DNA from: Lachnospiraceae bacterium
Lineage (GTDB): Bacteria > Bacillota > Clostridia > Lachnospirales > Lachnospiraceae
DNA: 64,000 nt
Direction of reading: 5' to 3'
NCBI GenBank assembly: GCA_017617545.1
Contig: JAFZVZ010000044.1
Location: 154,194-218,193 of the forward strand
This document shows positions 31,691-40,670 of this stretch, one piece after another (the first letter of the stretch is position 1; every line of letters begins with the position of its first letter). The position numbers were made by a program, and so were the translations under genes. The notes below the pieces were generated by a model. The model made no database searches, was not told where the DNA came from, and worked only from the letters and a program-made list of their open reading frames with translations.

Positions 31691-33907
31691 TTAAATAAAC
31701 CCTAAGGTATGTTTGGTCATTAATTTTTCGGAAAATTCACCTTCCGAAGCCGCCGCGCGGAAGTCATCGGAGGTGATGCGGATGGTGTCGAGACCGTCCA
31801 TCTGCGAGCGGATCGCGGCTTTGGACCAGGTGCGTTCGTACAGGTTGCGCACGAAGCGGGCATTCGCGAAATCCTGCGAATCCACGTAGGCCTGGTCGAG
31901 CGAGTCGAAGAAGTTCGCAGCCGTCTGTTCCAGCTCGGGCTCGTACGCAAAATGCTTCCGAACCATCAGCATGTAAATCTCCGTCAGCTGTTTCTTCGTG
32001 TAGCTCGGAAAATCAATCTGGTACGGCATGCGGGAGCGAAGTCCTGCGTTGCCTTCCATCAACTTATCCATATCGTCCTTGTAACCGGCCATGATAACGA
32101 CCATGTCGTCGCGATGATTTTCCATCTCGGAGATCAGGGTGGCAAGCGCTTCCTTGCCGTAGTCGTTGTTGCTCTCGCCGCTGTACAGCGCGTACGCCTC
32201 GTCGATAAAGAGCACGGAACCGTAGGCGTCTCGGCAGATGGAAGCCGTCTTCGGGGAAGTCTGTCCCACATACTCACCGCAGAGATCACGCGACATGTAC
32301 TCGAAGAAGTATCCGTTGCGGAGAATTCCGTTCTCCGCGAAGATCTGTCCGAGAATGCGGGCAACGGTCGTCTTGCCGGTACCGGGAGCGCCGGTGAAGC
32401 GCATGTGCAGCGTCGGACGGTCGATGGACTTGTCCTTAAGGGAATACTTGACCTGGGAGACGATCTCACGGATGCGCTCCGTGATCGTTTCCATGCCGAT
32501 CAGTTCGGAGAGCTTGTCAAATCCGGACTGCTTGTTTTCGTTGTAAGAAGTGGAGAGCCCCAGGATATCCTTCTTGTTGATGATCGTGAGGTCCGGAAGA
32601 TCGGTGAAATCGGCTGAGGTGTCCGCCGCGGCAAGTGCCTCATCGCAGATCATGGCGTCGCTTTCCGCAACCGGGTCGGCTGTCTCAGAAGCATTTTCCG
32701 CTGCATCGGCAGCTGCGGCAATTGCTTCGATAGCTGCGTCCGCTGCATCGGCAGCTGCGTTCGTTATATCGGTTTCTGCAACGGTTTCCTCCGTTGCAGC
32801 GGTGGCTGTATCAGCTGTAGTGTCTGTCGTTTCAACCGCGGCTGCTTCCGCCTCTGCAGCGGCATTGGCATCGGCGAGGTGCTTCAGCCACAGGATCTCG
32901 CAGACGATTTTCCGTACCGACTGCATGCCGTAGAAGCGGCCGTCGCTTTTCTCCTCGGCGATCCGGGAGAAGAACACATCCCACGCGTCGTCATCCAGGC
33001 GGAAGGAGTAATCCGCAAGGGCAAGCACGGCACCCTGCTTCAGCTGCTCGTTCGAGTACGGCGGCACGGCGATCGTGCGCAGGTACAGAACGTCGCTGAT
33101 GGTGTCGCTGAGGGACTTGAGAGCGGTGGGCTCGATATAGGAAACGCGGAAAGCGAAGATGTAGTCGCTCTCCAGCGGGATCAGCTGGCGAAGGAACTGC
33201 TTCAGGTCGCCGAGACGCGGCCGCTCGGTAAATGCGCGGATGTCGATGCAGACGAGCCTGTTGCGGTTCTCGAGCTTGCCCAGAGCGGTGATCGTGTCGA
33301 ACGGCGACGTAAAACCGTCCTCAGTGTGCATGCCGAGCTTGATCTCCTTGACCGGATCGTCCCTGTAGAACGGGAACAGCTCGAGCGCCGTGATGAAATC
33401 GGTGAAGGTGTTCAGCATGGTCGTCAGACCGGCGCCGTCATTGACGGCGAACAGATAGTTCTGATGCTGGAAGGTGATCTGTGTATTGTGGCTGCGGATC
33501 TGGGGCGCGACGCTTGCGATCTCGCGGCACAGCTTCTTAAACTCGTCCCATCCGACAAGCGTGTCGAAGTAGGAGAGCGGTGAACTGTCATTGCTTTTGG
33601 GACCTTCGGTCATTGCCAGCATGACCTCCGGGTAGACATAGTACACGGAGTTGGTCGACTCGTGGATCTGCCGTCCGTCGTTGAGAGTAAACTCCTCCTG
33701 AAGAACGGAGTTGATCTTCTGCGCGGTCTGTTCCACGGCGCCGTTTTCAAGGGTGAAGGAGATCAGTGCGTAATCCTCGTGATCGACCTTGAAGCTGTTG
33801 CCGAACATGGTTTTCAGCCTGTCCTTGATGATCTCCACGGGCAGCTTTTCATCGTTTCTCCGGTCGAGTAACCAGATCTGGTCAAATTCGATTTTTCCGT
33901 CGAGCAT
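31691..33907 (-). CDS. Tandem AAA protein: degenerate first AAA domain plus active CbxX/SpoVK-type AAA domain
   Basis: 738 residues from ATG 33907 (GGAGG 10 bases upstream). Residues 1-105: unknown alpha/beta domain. Residues 110-345: AAA-like domain whose Walker A position reads NDGAGLTT (156-163), lacking the Lys, with RLVCIDIRAF at the Walker B position and no catalytic Glu. Residues 350-430: Ala/Thr/Glu-rich linker. Residues 460-738: intact AAA with GAPGTGKT (506-513), VLFIDEAY (565-572), MAGY sensor and SRMPYQIDF. Close in the last domain to CbxX/CfqX and SpoVK. Domain 1 is probably structural, domain 2 the motor. Role unknown. Confidence 0.85.
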   Translation of the reverse strand: MLDGKIEFDQIWLLDRRNDEKLPVEIIKDRLKTMFGNSFKVDHEDYALISFTLENGAVEQTAQKINSVLQEEFTLNDGRQIHESTNSVYYVYPEVMLAMTEGPKSNDSSPLSYFDTLVGWDEFKKLCREIASVAPQIRSHNTQITFQHQNYLFAVNDGAGLTTMLNTFTDFITALELFPFYRDDPVKEIKLGMHTEDGFTSPFDTITALGKLENRNRLVCIDIRAFTERPRLGDLKQFLRQLIPLESDYIFAFRVSYIEPTALKSLSDTISDVLYLRTIAVPPYSNEQLKQGAVLALADYSFRLDDDAWDVFFSRIAEEKSDGRFYGMQSVRKIVCEILWLKHLADANAAAEAEAAAVETTDTTADTATAATEETVAETDITNAAADAADAAIEAIAAAADAAENASETADPVAESDAMICDEALAAADTSADFTDLPDLTIINKKDILGLSTSYNENKQSGFDKLSELIGMETITERIREIVSQVKYSLKDKSIDRPTLHMRFTGAPGTGKTTVARILGQIFAENGILRNGYFFEYMSRDLCGEYVGQTSPKTASICRDAYGSVLFIDEAYALYSGESNNDYGKEALATLISEMENHRDDMVVIMAGYKDDMDKLMEGNAGLRSRMPYQIDFPSYTKKQLTEIYMLMVRKHFAYEPELEQTAANFFDSLDQAYVDSQDFANARFVRNLYERTWSKAAIRSQMDGLDTIRITSDDFRAAASEGEFSEKLMTKHTLGFI

Positions 33908-33941
33908 AATATGCGTACCTCCACGCGAATCAATTCGCTCA

Positions 33942-33970
33942 ATTATACCATATAAACGGGCGGAAAACAA
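33942..33970 (-). promoter_or_regulatory. Promoter of the AAA-ybjN operon
   Basis: On the - strand: TTGTTT (33965-33970), 17-base spacer, TATAAT (33942-33947), about 35 bases before the ATG. Confidence 0.75.
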
Positions 33971-33984
33971 CAAGCAATCCACAC

Positions 33985-34013
33985 TTTACTTACGCGCGTT
34001 ACCGTGGTAAAAT
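33985..34013 (+). promoter_or_regulatory. Promoter of the aminotransferase operon
   Basis: TTTACT (33985-33990), 17-base spacer, TAAAAT (34008-34013). The palindrome TTACCGTGGTAA overlaps the -10 and could be an operator. Confidence 0.6.
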
Positions 34014-34086
34014 GACCGTGTATCTGCGCCCCGAAAGCATTACGGAAACGGCTTTCACAAGGGTGCGGCGAAAGGAGATTTTCACA

Positions 34087-35277
34087 ATGATCAATTCCAT
34101 GATTCTCGATCTCAACAAAAACGGTTCCGCCATCCGCGCGATGTTCGAGGAAGGCGCGAAGATGGCGAAGGAGTTCGGACGAGAGAACGTCTATGACTAC
34201 AGCCTCGGCAACCCGAGCGTAGTTCCGCCCGCGGAGATCCGCGAGACGCTTCTCGACATCATCGCCCACGAGGACGAGAACGTGCTGCACGGATATATGA
34301 ACAATGCGGGTTTCGAGGATGTCCGCACCGCGATCGCAGAGCATCTCAACAAGGAGTTCGGCACCGCATTTTCCGCGAAAAATATACTGATGACGGTCGG
34401 TGCCGCAGGCGGTCTGAACGTTATTCTGAAGACGCTCGTAAACCCGGGCGATGAGGTCATCACGTTCGCTCCGTTCTTCGGCGAGTACCGCAACTATGTG
34501 CGCAACGTGGACGGCGTGCTTGTGACGGCTGCGACCGATCCCGACACGTTCATGCCGGTACCTGAGGTTCTCGCGTCGGTGATCACGCCGAAGACGAAGG
34601 CGCTCATCATCAATACGCCGAACAACCCCACGGGCGTTGTGTACCCCGAGGAGATGATCCAAAAGATCGCCGAGGTTCTGTGCGCGAAGGAGAAGGAGTA
34701 CGGGACGAGCATCTACATGATCGCGGACGAGCCGTACCGCGAGCTCGTGTATGACGGAGTTACCGTGCCGTATCTTACGAAATACTACCACAACACTGTT
34801 GTGGGTTACTCTTACAGCAAGTCGCTCTCGCTTCCCGGCGAGCGCATCGGGTATCTGGTGCTGCCGGACGAGCTTGACGACGCCGACGAGATCATTCCGG
34901 GCGCAACGGCGGCAAACCGCGTGCTCGGCTTTGTCAACGCGCCGTCGCTGATCCAGAAGGCGGTCGGACGCTGCCAGGACGCGAAGGTGGATGTGGAGAT
35001 CTACAATAGAAACCGCGAGCTTCTCTACGGAAAGCTCACCGAGTACGGCTTCTCATGCATCAAACCGCAGGGCGCGTTCTACCTGTTTGTGAAGGCTCCG
35101 GACGGAGACGACAAGGCGTTCGTCGCAGCGGCGAAGAAGCACCGCATTCTCATGGTAGCGGGCACGGGCTTCGGAGGCCCGGGCTATGTGAGACTTGCAT
35201 ACTGCGTATCGTACGACATGATCGAGCGCTCCCTTCCGGGTTTCAAGGCGCTCGCGGAGGAGTACGGCCTGAAGTAA
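34087..35277 (+). CDS. Class I/II PLP-dependent aminotransferase
   Basis: 396 residues from ATG 34087 behind AAAGGAG. Fold-type I features: YDYSLGNPSVVPP near the N-terminus, NTPNNPTGVVYP, IADEPYREL, and the lysine motif SYSKSLSLPGERIGYLVLP, with the C-terminal Arg region GPGYVRLAYC. It most resembles aspartate/aromatic aminotransferases found in many Clostridia; substrate specificity cannot be fixed. It precedes hisC with a 43-base gap. Confidence 0.88.
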   Translation: MINSMILDLNKNGSAIRAMFEEGAKMAKEFGRENVYDYSLGNPSVVPPAEIRETLLDIIAHEDENVLHGYMNNAGFEDVRTAIAEHLNKEFGTAFSAKNILMTVGAAGGLNVILKTLVNPGDEVITFAPFFGEYRNYVRNVDGVLVTAATDPDTFMPVPEVLASVITPKTKALIINTPNNPTGVVYPEEMIQKIAEVLCAKEKEYGTSIYMIADEPYRELVYDGVTVPYLTKYYHNTVVGYSYSKSLSLPGERIGYLVLPDELDDADEIIPGATAANRVLGFVNAPSLIQKAVGRCQDAKVDVEIYNRNRELLYGKLTEYGFSCIKPQGAFYLFVKAPDGDDKAFVAAAKKHRILMVAGTGFGGPGYVRLAYCVSYDMIERSLPGFKALAEEYGLK

Positions 35278-35320
35278 GACGCTCCCGGACTGCGATACCG
35301 CAACAACGAAAGGATGAACT

Positions 35321-36373
35321 ATGGCAACATGGCAGGATAACGTGCGCCGCGTGGCCCCCTATGTTCCGGGGGAACAACCGCAGCGTCCCGTGATCAAATT
35401 AAATACGAACGAAAATCCCTATCCGCCGTCGCCGGCAGCGGCAGCGGCCATGCGGGAGTTTAACAGCGATCTGTCGCGCAAATATCCCGACCCTTCGGCG
35501 ACGGAGCTTGTGACCGCGATCGCCGATGTGTACGGCGTGGACAAGGACCAGGTGTTCGTCGGCGTCGGCTCGGACGACGTTCTGGGAATGTCGTTCCTCA
35601 CGTTCTTTAACGGAGACAAGCCGATCCTGTTCCCCGACGTGACGTACTCATTTTACGACGTATGGGCCGAGCTGTACCGGATCCCGTACCGCATGATCCC
35701 GCTCGACGAGAATTTCCGGATCCGTCCGGAGGACTACGCGGTGGAAAATGGCGGTATCGTTATCGCAAACCCGAACGCGCCGACCTCGATCGCATTGCCG
35801 CGCGATGAGATCCGCCGCATTTTGGACGCGAACCGCGATGTGACCGTGATCGTCGACGAGGCGTATGTCGATTTCGGCGGCGAGAGCTGCCTTCCGCTCC
35901 TTGCGGAGTACGACAATCTTCTTGTCGTGCAGACGTACTCGAAGTCGCGCAGCATGGCGGGAAGCCGCATCGGCTTTGCCATCGGAAGCAAGGAGATGAT
36001 CAAGGCTCTCTCGGATATCAAATTCGCATACAACTCGTACACGATGGATCATGTGACGATCCGCGCGGGTGCCGCTTCCATGAGGGATGTTGATTATTGG
36101 AAGAAGATGGTCGCGAAGGTCGTGGCAACGAGGGAGAAGTATCTTCCGAAGCTTCAGGAGCTCGGCTTTACGGTGCTTCCGACGTCGACGAACTTTTATT
36201 TTGCGTCACACGGGAAGGTGCCGGCCGACGAGATCTTCGAGGAGCTCAAGAAGAGAGACATCTTCGTGCGCCACTGGAAGAAACCGCGCATCGACAACTG
36301 GCTTCGCATCACGGTGGGAACCGATGAGGAGATGGATGCGCTCATCACAGCGCTTAAGGAAATCATACGATGA
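35321..36373 (+). CDS. hisC: Histidinol-phosphate aminotransferase-like protein
   Basis: 350 residues, usual HisC size. KLNTNENPYPPSP at the N-terminus, NPNAPTSIALP, DEAYVDFGG and the PLP lysine in TYSKSRSMAGSRIGFAIG are HisC signatures. The reaction converts imidazole acetol phosphate and glutamate to histidinol phosphate in histidine synthesis. No other his gene is in the window, so a broader aromatic aminotransferase role is possible. It overlaps queH by four bases (ATGA). Confidence 0.88.
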   Translation: MATWQDNVRRVAPYVPGEQPQRPVIKLNTNENPYPPSPAAAAAMREFNSDLSRKYPDPSATELVTAIADVYGVDKDQVFVGVGSDDVLGMSFLTFFNGDKPILFPDVTYSFYDVWAELYRIPYRMIPLDENFRIRPEDYAVENGGIVIANPNAPTSIALPRDEIRRILDANRDVTVIVDEAYVDFGGESCLPLLAEYDNLLVVQTYSKSRSMAGSRIGFAIGSKEMIKALSDIKFAYNSYTMDHVTIRAGAASMRDVDYWKKMVAKVVATREKYLPKLQELGFTVLPTSTNFYFASHGKVPADEIFEELKKRDIFVRHWKKPRIDNWLRITVGTDEEMDALITALKEIIR

Positions 36374-37086
36374 ACCGAAGAAACTATCAGAAGGAACTGG
36401 AGGACATGCTCGCCCGGATCGACGCGGACGGGCATGTCCCTTCGTTGCTTTTGCACGCCTGCTGCGCGCCGTGCAGCAGCTATTGTCTGACGGTTCTGGC
36501 GGAGCATTTTCATGTGACGGTGTATTACTATAACCCGAACATCACCGAGGCTGCGGAGTTTGACAAGCGCGCGGAGGAGCTACGGAGGCTCGTGCGTGAG
36601 CTGCCGGTAAAGTATCCGGTGAATGTTGTAGTTCCGGAGTATAAGCCGGAGGAGTTCTACGAGATCGCGAAGGGGCTGGAGCAGGAACCGGAGCGCGGCA
36701 AGCGCTGCGAGGCGTGCTTCAAGCTTCGTCTGTCGCACGCGGCGAAGGCGGCGGCCGAGATGGGGGCGGAGTATTTTGCGACGACGCTCACGATCAGTCC
36801 GCAGAAGGACGCAGAGCTTCTCAACCGCATAGGCGAGGAGGCAGCGGCGGAGCTGATCGGCCTGCTGGCGGACGCGGACAGCGCGGGAGAAAATGAGGAC
36901 GGTCATTTTCCGAAATATCTTGCTTCGGATTTCAAGAAGAAGGGCGGTTATGCCGAATCGGTGCGGCTCTCGGAGATGTACGGGCTGTACCGGCAGAATT
37001 ATTGTGGGTGTGTGTATTCCAAACGGGATGCGATCGCGCGCGAGAGGGAGCGCGCAAACTGTGGGGAAGGACAGTTTGAGGGATGA
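36370..37086 (+). CDS. queH: Epoxyqueuosine reductase QueH
   Basis: 238 residues. DUF208 signatures: HACCAPCSSYCL near residue 30, KRCEACFKLRL, FATTLTISPQKD and the C-terminal RQNYCGCVYS. These Cys carry the cluster and metal of QueH, which reduces epoxyqueuosine to queuosine in tRNA anticodons and replaces QueG in many Clostridia. Coupled by ATGA overlaps both to hisC upstream and to the DUF3137 gene downstream. Confidence 0.95.
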   Translation: MNRRNYQKELEDMLARIDADGHVPSLLLHACCAPCSSYCLTVLAEHFHVTVYYYNPNITEAAEFDKRAEELRRLVRELPVKYPVNVVVPEYKPEEFYEIAKGLEQEPERGKRCEACFKLRLSHAAKAAAEMGAEYFATTLTISPQKDAELLNRIGEEAAAELIGLLADADSAGENEDGHFPKYLASDFKKKGGYAESVRLSEMYGLYRQNYCGCVYSKRDAIARERERANCGEGQFEG

Positions 37087-38255
37087 GTGACAAAAAGCAG
37101 AGCGGGTATCAGTATGCAGTCGGGGACGAGCAGGAAGCATACGATGAAGTGACAGACGAATACGAGGATGAGGAGTTCCGTGATGCAGAGGACGAAGCGG
37201 AAGAGGATGACGCGGTAGAGGATGAAGCGGAAGTATCTGATGATGCGGACGGGGACGAGAACGCGGAGTTCGAACAGTGGGTGAACAGTTTGGAAACCGT
37301 AAAACTTGCGCACCGGTACGGTGCTGCCTCCAACACGTCGCCGGTGTGGATCCTGGTCCTTATAGGCGCGGTGATCCTGTGTTTTTGGAGTTTTCTATCA
37401 TTTTTGACCAACTGGACATGGTTCGATTGTTTTACCATGTTACTCTCGTTTATCCTTGCGATCGCCGGCGGTATCAGACTTTCTGTCATTTCTGCCGATA
37501 AAGAAAAAACGATGAAAGAGCTCAGGACGAGCCTTTTGAAAGAATCCGCGGACGGAATTCTTCTGCGGAGCCGCTACGGGGAGAGGGTCAACTTCCCGAA
37601 CGACAACGTCATGAAGCGGTACCTGATGCTTGGGTATGCACCCGAGGTGTCACGGAAATCGTATGTGGAGGGAGTATGCCCGAACCGCGCGAACTTCCGG
37701 TTCATGGATGTCACCGTGTCGTACAACATCTTCGAGGGATTGTTCGGCAACAATATGCAGGACATGATGATGAGAGCCGCCGGAGAGGATGACATGGCTG
37801 ACAGGGATTCCGAATACTATTCCTGGATTGTCTTCCGTACGGCGAAGCGCATCGAGACGCCGCTGACGATCCAGTCATGGGATCTTCGCAACACGCATTC
37901 ATTTATGTCGTCCGAGGATTGCTTCGAGACGGAGGACACTTACTTCAACAGTGCATTCTGCTGCAGCTGTACGTCCATGGAGGAGGCGTACTACGTGCTT
38001 ACGCCGCAGTTGATGAACGTGCTGCGCGAGATTTATACCGAGCGATGCCTCGCGGGGAAACCGTCGATGGCGTTTGCCTTTGAGGAGGACGAACTCCATA
38101 TCCTGTTGCAGCGCGAAAACCCTACGCTGAACCTTGAGGGAGTGAAGGATATTGACGGGGTTCGCAGGGTCCTCGAGCAGCGCGAGGAGTTCAGTACCGT
38201 GGTGATGCTCTCGGAGCGTCTCGCGGATTACATTGTGGAGGGCGACTACTACTAA
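37083..38255 (+). CDS. DUF3137-type membrane protein with acidic N-terminus
   Basis: 390 residues. Residues 10-65 are very rich in Asp and Glu, followed by two transmembrane helices (about 90-140) and a cytosolic or surface domain. That domain has FNSAFCCSCTSMEEAYYVLTPQ, the same F-x-C-x-(C)-x5-EA-(F/Y)YLLTP pattern as the proteins at 41436 and 42450. DUF3137 proteins often neighbour LemA genes, as here. Function unknown. Confidence 0.75.
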   Translation: MSDKKQSGYQYAVGDEQEAYDEVTDEYEDEEFRDAEDEAEEDDAVEDEAEVSDDADGDENAEFEQWVNSLETVKLAHRYGAASNTSPVWILVLIGAVILCFWSFLSFLTNWTWFDCFTMLLSFILAIAGGIRLSVISADKEKTMKELRTSLLKESADGILLRSRYGERVNFPNDNVMKRYLMLGYAPEVSRKSYVEGVCPNRANFRFMDVTVSYNIFEGLFGNNMQDMMMRAAGEDDMADRDSEYYSWIVFRTAKRIETPLTIQSWDLRNTHSFMSSEDCFETEDTYFNSAFCCSCTSMEEAYYVLTPQLMNVLREIYTERCLAGKPSMAFAFEEDELHILLQRENPTLNLEGVKDIDGVRRVLEQREEFSTVVMLSERLADYIVEGDYY

Positions 38256-38290
38256 GACAGCAAACACAGCGTATTGAAAACGTGATGACG

Positions 38291-38348
38291 GTCGATCATT
38301 TTCCGAAAGAAAGAACAAAAGCTTCTTCGGAAAATGGTCGACTTTTTT
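38291..38348 (+). terminator. Terminator built from an inverted pair of the dispersed word
   Basis: Arms 38291-38307 and 38326-38342 pair over 17 positions (one G-T). They contain CATTTTCCG and CGGAAAATG, and a six-base T run follows at 38343-38348. Confidence 0.92.
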
Positions 38349-38356
38349 ATAGGAAA

Positions 38357-38406
38357 TTATTGACAAACGATAATTTGCATGCTAAGTTATTATCGTAAAA
38401 CAATAA
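38357..38406 (+). promoter_or_regulatory. Promoter and twin operators of the DUF2975-XRE operon
   Basis: TTATTGACAAACGATAA (38357-38373) and TTATCGTAAAACAATAA (38390-38406) are inverted versions of the same TTATTG-n5-CGATAA-like site, centres 33 bp apart (about three helical turns). A TTGACA -35 (38360-38365) lies inside the first; the -10 (TAAGTT, 38383-38388) is weak and lies between them. Likely autoregulation by the XRE protein encoded downstream. Confidence 0.7.
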
Positions 38407-38426
38407 TTCACCTTGCGGAGGTGCTT

Positions 38427-39332
38427 ATGAAAGTTTTGGGATTTCCGTTTCGCCAACTGGGGGAACTGCTGCGAAACATGTCACTGTCCGGTTCGTCAGG
38501 CAACGTGTGTGCGTGGGGGATATTCGTGATCCTGTGCCTGATCCCGGTCGCCGTGCTTGTGGTGCTCAAGCTGAGCAAGAGGGCGCGGAAAATTGATTAC
38601 TGCCTGATCCCGATCGCGATCGCGGAAGCGGCAGCGCTTTATCTGTCCGTCAATCCGCTGCTGATCGGTGACTGGGACATGGTCTCGAAGCCGCTGGAGA
38701 ATGCCGACCTGCGCGTCGCGACCATCGGAGCTTCGTTTTACTCGCTGTTGATGTGTTACCTTGTTCTACGGTTCTGCATCCGGCTGCTCAAAGGTTCGCG
38801 GGATGATACGTTCCGGCTGATCGAGGAGCTGTGTGTGATCGCGTGCATCGTGTTTGCGTGCTTTGCGGTGCTTGAGGCAGTCACGCTGGTCGAAAACCTC
38901 AAAGGGCCCTCGGAAGCAGAGCAGTCGATGCTCGTCGAGGCGATCGAACGGTTTGAGGAAACCGAAACGGCAGACAGGGCATTTGCCGTGTGGAAGAGCG
39001 TATCGGCCACGCTTGTGCAGCTTGGAATGGCTGTCACGTTCCTTCTCACGGGGATCATTGTCCGGCGGTACCGCATTGACGGTGCCACGGAAGCCAACGA
39101 GAAGCGAGTGCACAGCTTCACCGTGTTCTGCGTGGTTGAGATCGTTCTGTACCTGCTCGGCGTCGCGGCGTTCAATGTGGGACAGCTGCTGTGCATCAAC
39201 CGGTTGCTGACGTTTGATATCAGCCTGATCCTTCCGCTGTCGGAACTTGTGGCGATCGCGTTCATCCCGGCCGCTCTTTACATGATGAGGGAGACGCGCG
39301 AGGTGAAGGACGAAAATTCGTTGTACATTTAG
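38427..39332 (+). CDS. DUF2975 membrane protein
   Basis: 301 residues from ATG 38427 (GGAGGT just upstream; an ATG at 38379 lies inside the operator region). About four to six transmembrane helices, with a conserved-looking RRYRIDGATEAN loop. Together with the next small XRE gene it matches the DUF2975-HTH pair known from Bacillus (YoaS-YozG type). A sensor or partner for the regulator is likely but unproven. Confidence 0.8.
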   Translation: MKVLGFPFRQLGELLRNMSLSGSSGNVCAWGIFVILCLIPVAVLVVLKLSKRARKIDYCLIPIAIAEAAALYLSVNPLLIGDWDMVSKPLENADLRVATIGASFYSLLMCYLVLRFCIRLLKGSRDDTFRLIEELCVIACIVFACFAVLEAVTLVENLKGPSEAEQSMLVEAIERFEETETADRAFAVWKSVSATLVQLGMAVTFLLTGIIVRRYRIDGATEANEKRVHSFTVFCVVEIVLYLLGVAAFNVGQLLCINRLLTFDISLILPLSELVAIAFIPAALYMMRETREVKDENSLYI

Positions 39333-39341
39333 GAGAAGCGC

Positions 39342-39569
39342 ATGGCAATCAAAGTATATCTTGAGGATGTCCTGAAGAAAAACGGGATGACATCCAAGGA
39401 ACTGTGCGCCAGGATCGGTATCACGGAGGCCAACCTTTCGATACTCAGGAGCGGCAAAGCCAAAGGCGTGCGGTTCGAGACGATCAACAAGATCTGTTAC
39501 TATCTGCAGTGTGACGTGGGAGATATATTGAAATTTGACGGGGGGTTAGACAATGAAGAAGACGATTAG
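39342..39569 (+). CDS. Small XRE/Cro-type HTH regulator (YozG-like)
   Basis: 75 residues, a single helix-turn-helix domain: MTSKELCARIGITEANLS as the HTH and an ICYYLQCDVGDILKF C-terminus typical of the YozG-like group. Nine bases after the DUF2975 gene. The twin palindromes before the operon are the natural candidates for its binding sites. Its last 17 bases overlap the next gene. Confidence 0.88.
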   Translation: MAIKVYLEDVLKKNGMTSKELCARIGITEANLSILRSGKAKGVRFETINKICYYLQCDVGDILKFDGGLDNEEDD

Positions 39570-40548
39570 TTTGCTTGTTTTGTTACTGCTTGTGTGCAGT
39601 GTGTGCGGTTGCAGCAGTCTGGCGGTGGAAGCCGCGGATATTCCGAGGGAGAGAGATATCCCGATCGGAATCTGCTTCATCAAACTTACCGAGGAGGAGT
39701 TCAACGGTTTGGAGGGATCGTTCATCGGGTATGACGATGATGGCACGGTCAGGGTCAGGGAATACGGCGCACGGAGTAATGACGAACTGCTGATCCCGGT
39801 GGTGGACGGTGAGAGGGATTTTGCAAACATTACGACAAGTGACAAGCGCAAGGTCTACATGAGCGCAATGTACATCGATCCGGAAACCGTTACCTCGCAC
39901 GGATACTTTTCAAAGCGTGTCGTATTTTCCGGAGGCTTGTACGGCAACAGCGTAACGTTCAACACCAAAAACTTGTACGGAGAGGACGCCTTCGCAGGAA
40001 ACGAGTTCGACTATACGGAAAAGCCCGAGCAGACAATTGAGACATCAACGCTTGAGGCGATCGGTTACACAAACAGCGATGGCGGGGATTACTATATGTT
40101 CTACATAGTGTATGAACGGTCGGACGGGACGCTTTACATTAAGCATGATGGCATGGGCACCGAGTACTTCAGCGGGCAGTCCATGTCCCTGCACAAGGTG
40201 CTGACAAGCGATGTCTCCTGGGAGGGCGACGATGAATCACTCAAGAATGTTGATGTGACGGTTACGATCGAAGCGAGGCCGAAGGACATGAGCTATGAGC
40301 TCAGCTGGCTGGACGCGGACAACAATCCGGTCGGCGGGAAGATTGCCTGGACTATGTCGGATGAGAAGATCCCGGAGTTGACGGCGCCCGACGGTGCGGC
40401 GTGGGTGCTGCTGCACGAGACCGGAACCGGCTGCGACAACAATACCGTATATAAACTGGATGAGGTCCGTGGAGGAGCATCGTCGATCAGGGTCGTCGTG
40501 GACGGCGGAAGCGAACTGTTTCAGATTACTTATATAACAATTCGGTAA
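39553..40548 (+). CDS. Lipoprotein of unknown function in the XRE operon
   Basis: 331 residues with a lipoprotein signal (lipobox VCGC, Cys near residue 20). The mature part is predicted beta-rich, without recognised motifs. The ATG at 39553 (GGGGGGTTAGACA upstream) overlaps the XRE gene by 17 bases, so expression is coupled to the regulator. An envelope role regulated by the DUF2975-XRE pair is inferred. Confidence 0.75.
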   Translation: MKKTISLLVLLLLVCSVCGCSSLAVEAADIPRERDIPIGICFIKLTEEEFNGLEGSFIGYDDDGTVRVREYGARSNDELLIPVVDGERDFANITTSDKRKVYMSAMYIDPETVTSHGYFSKRVVFSGGLYGNSVTFNTKNLYGEDAFAGNEFDYTEKPEQTIETSTLEAIGYTNSDGGDYYMFYIVYERSDGTLYIKHDGMGTEYFSGQSMSLHKVLTSDVSWEGDDESLKNVDVTVTIEARPKDMSYELSWLDADNNPVGGKIAWTMSDEKIPELTAPDGAAWVLLHETGTGCDNNTVYKLDEVRGGASSIRVVVDGGSELFQITYITIR

Positions 40549-40606
40549 GTTGTTAACAATTTGTTAAATTTGATTTCAAACTATGGTAAATTACACTTAC
40601 ATGTGA

Positions 40607-40612
40607 TATACT
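40607..40612 (+). promoter_or_regulatory. Possible extended -10 before lemA
   Basis: TGA-TATACT at 40604-40612 with no clear -35; upstream bases are AT-rich and include the palindrome TTGTTAACAA. Fits a separate start for the LemA-DUF3137 group. Confidence 0.4.
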
Positions 40613-40670
40613 GCAGGAAATCGAAAGGAGGAACGTGCTTACAGCGAGTGGCTGAGCACGGAATAACATT

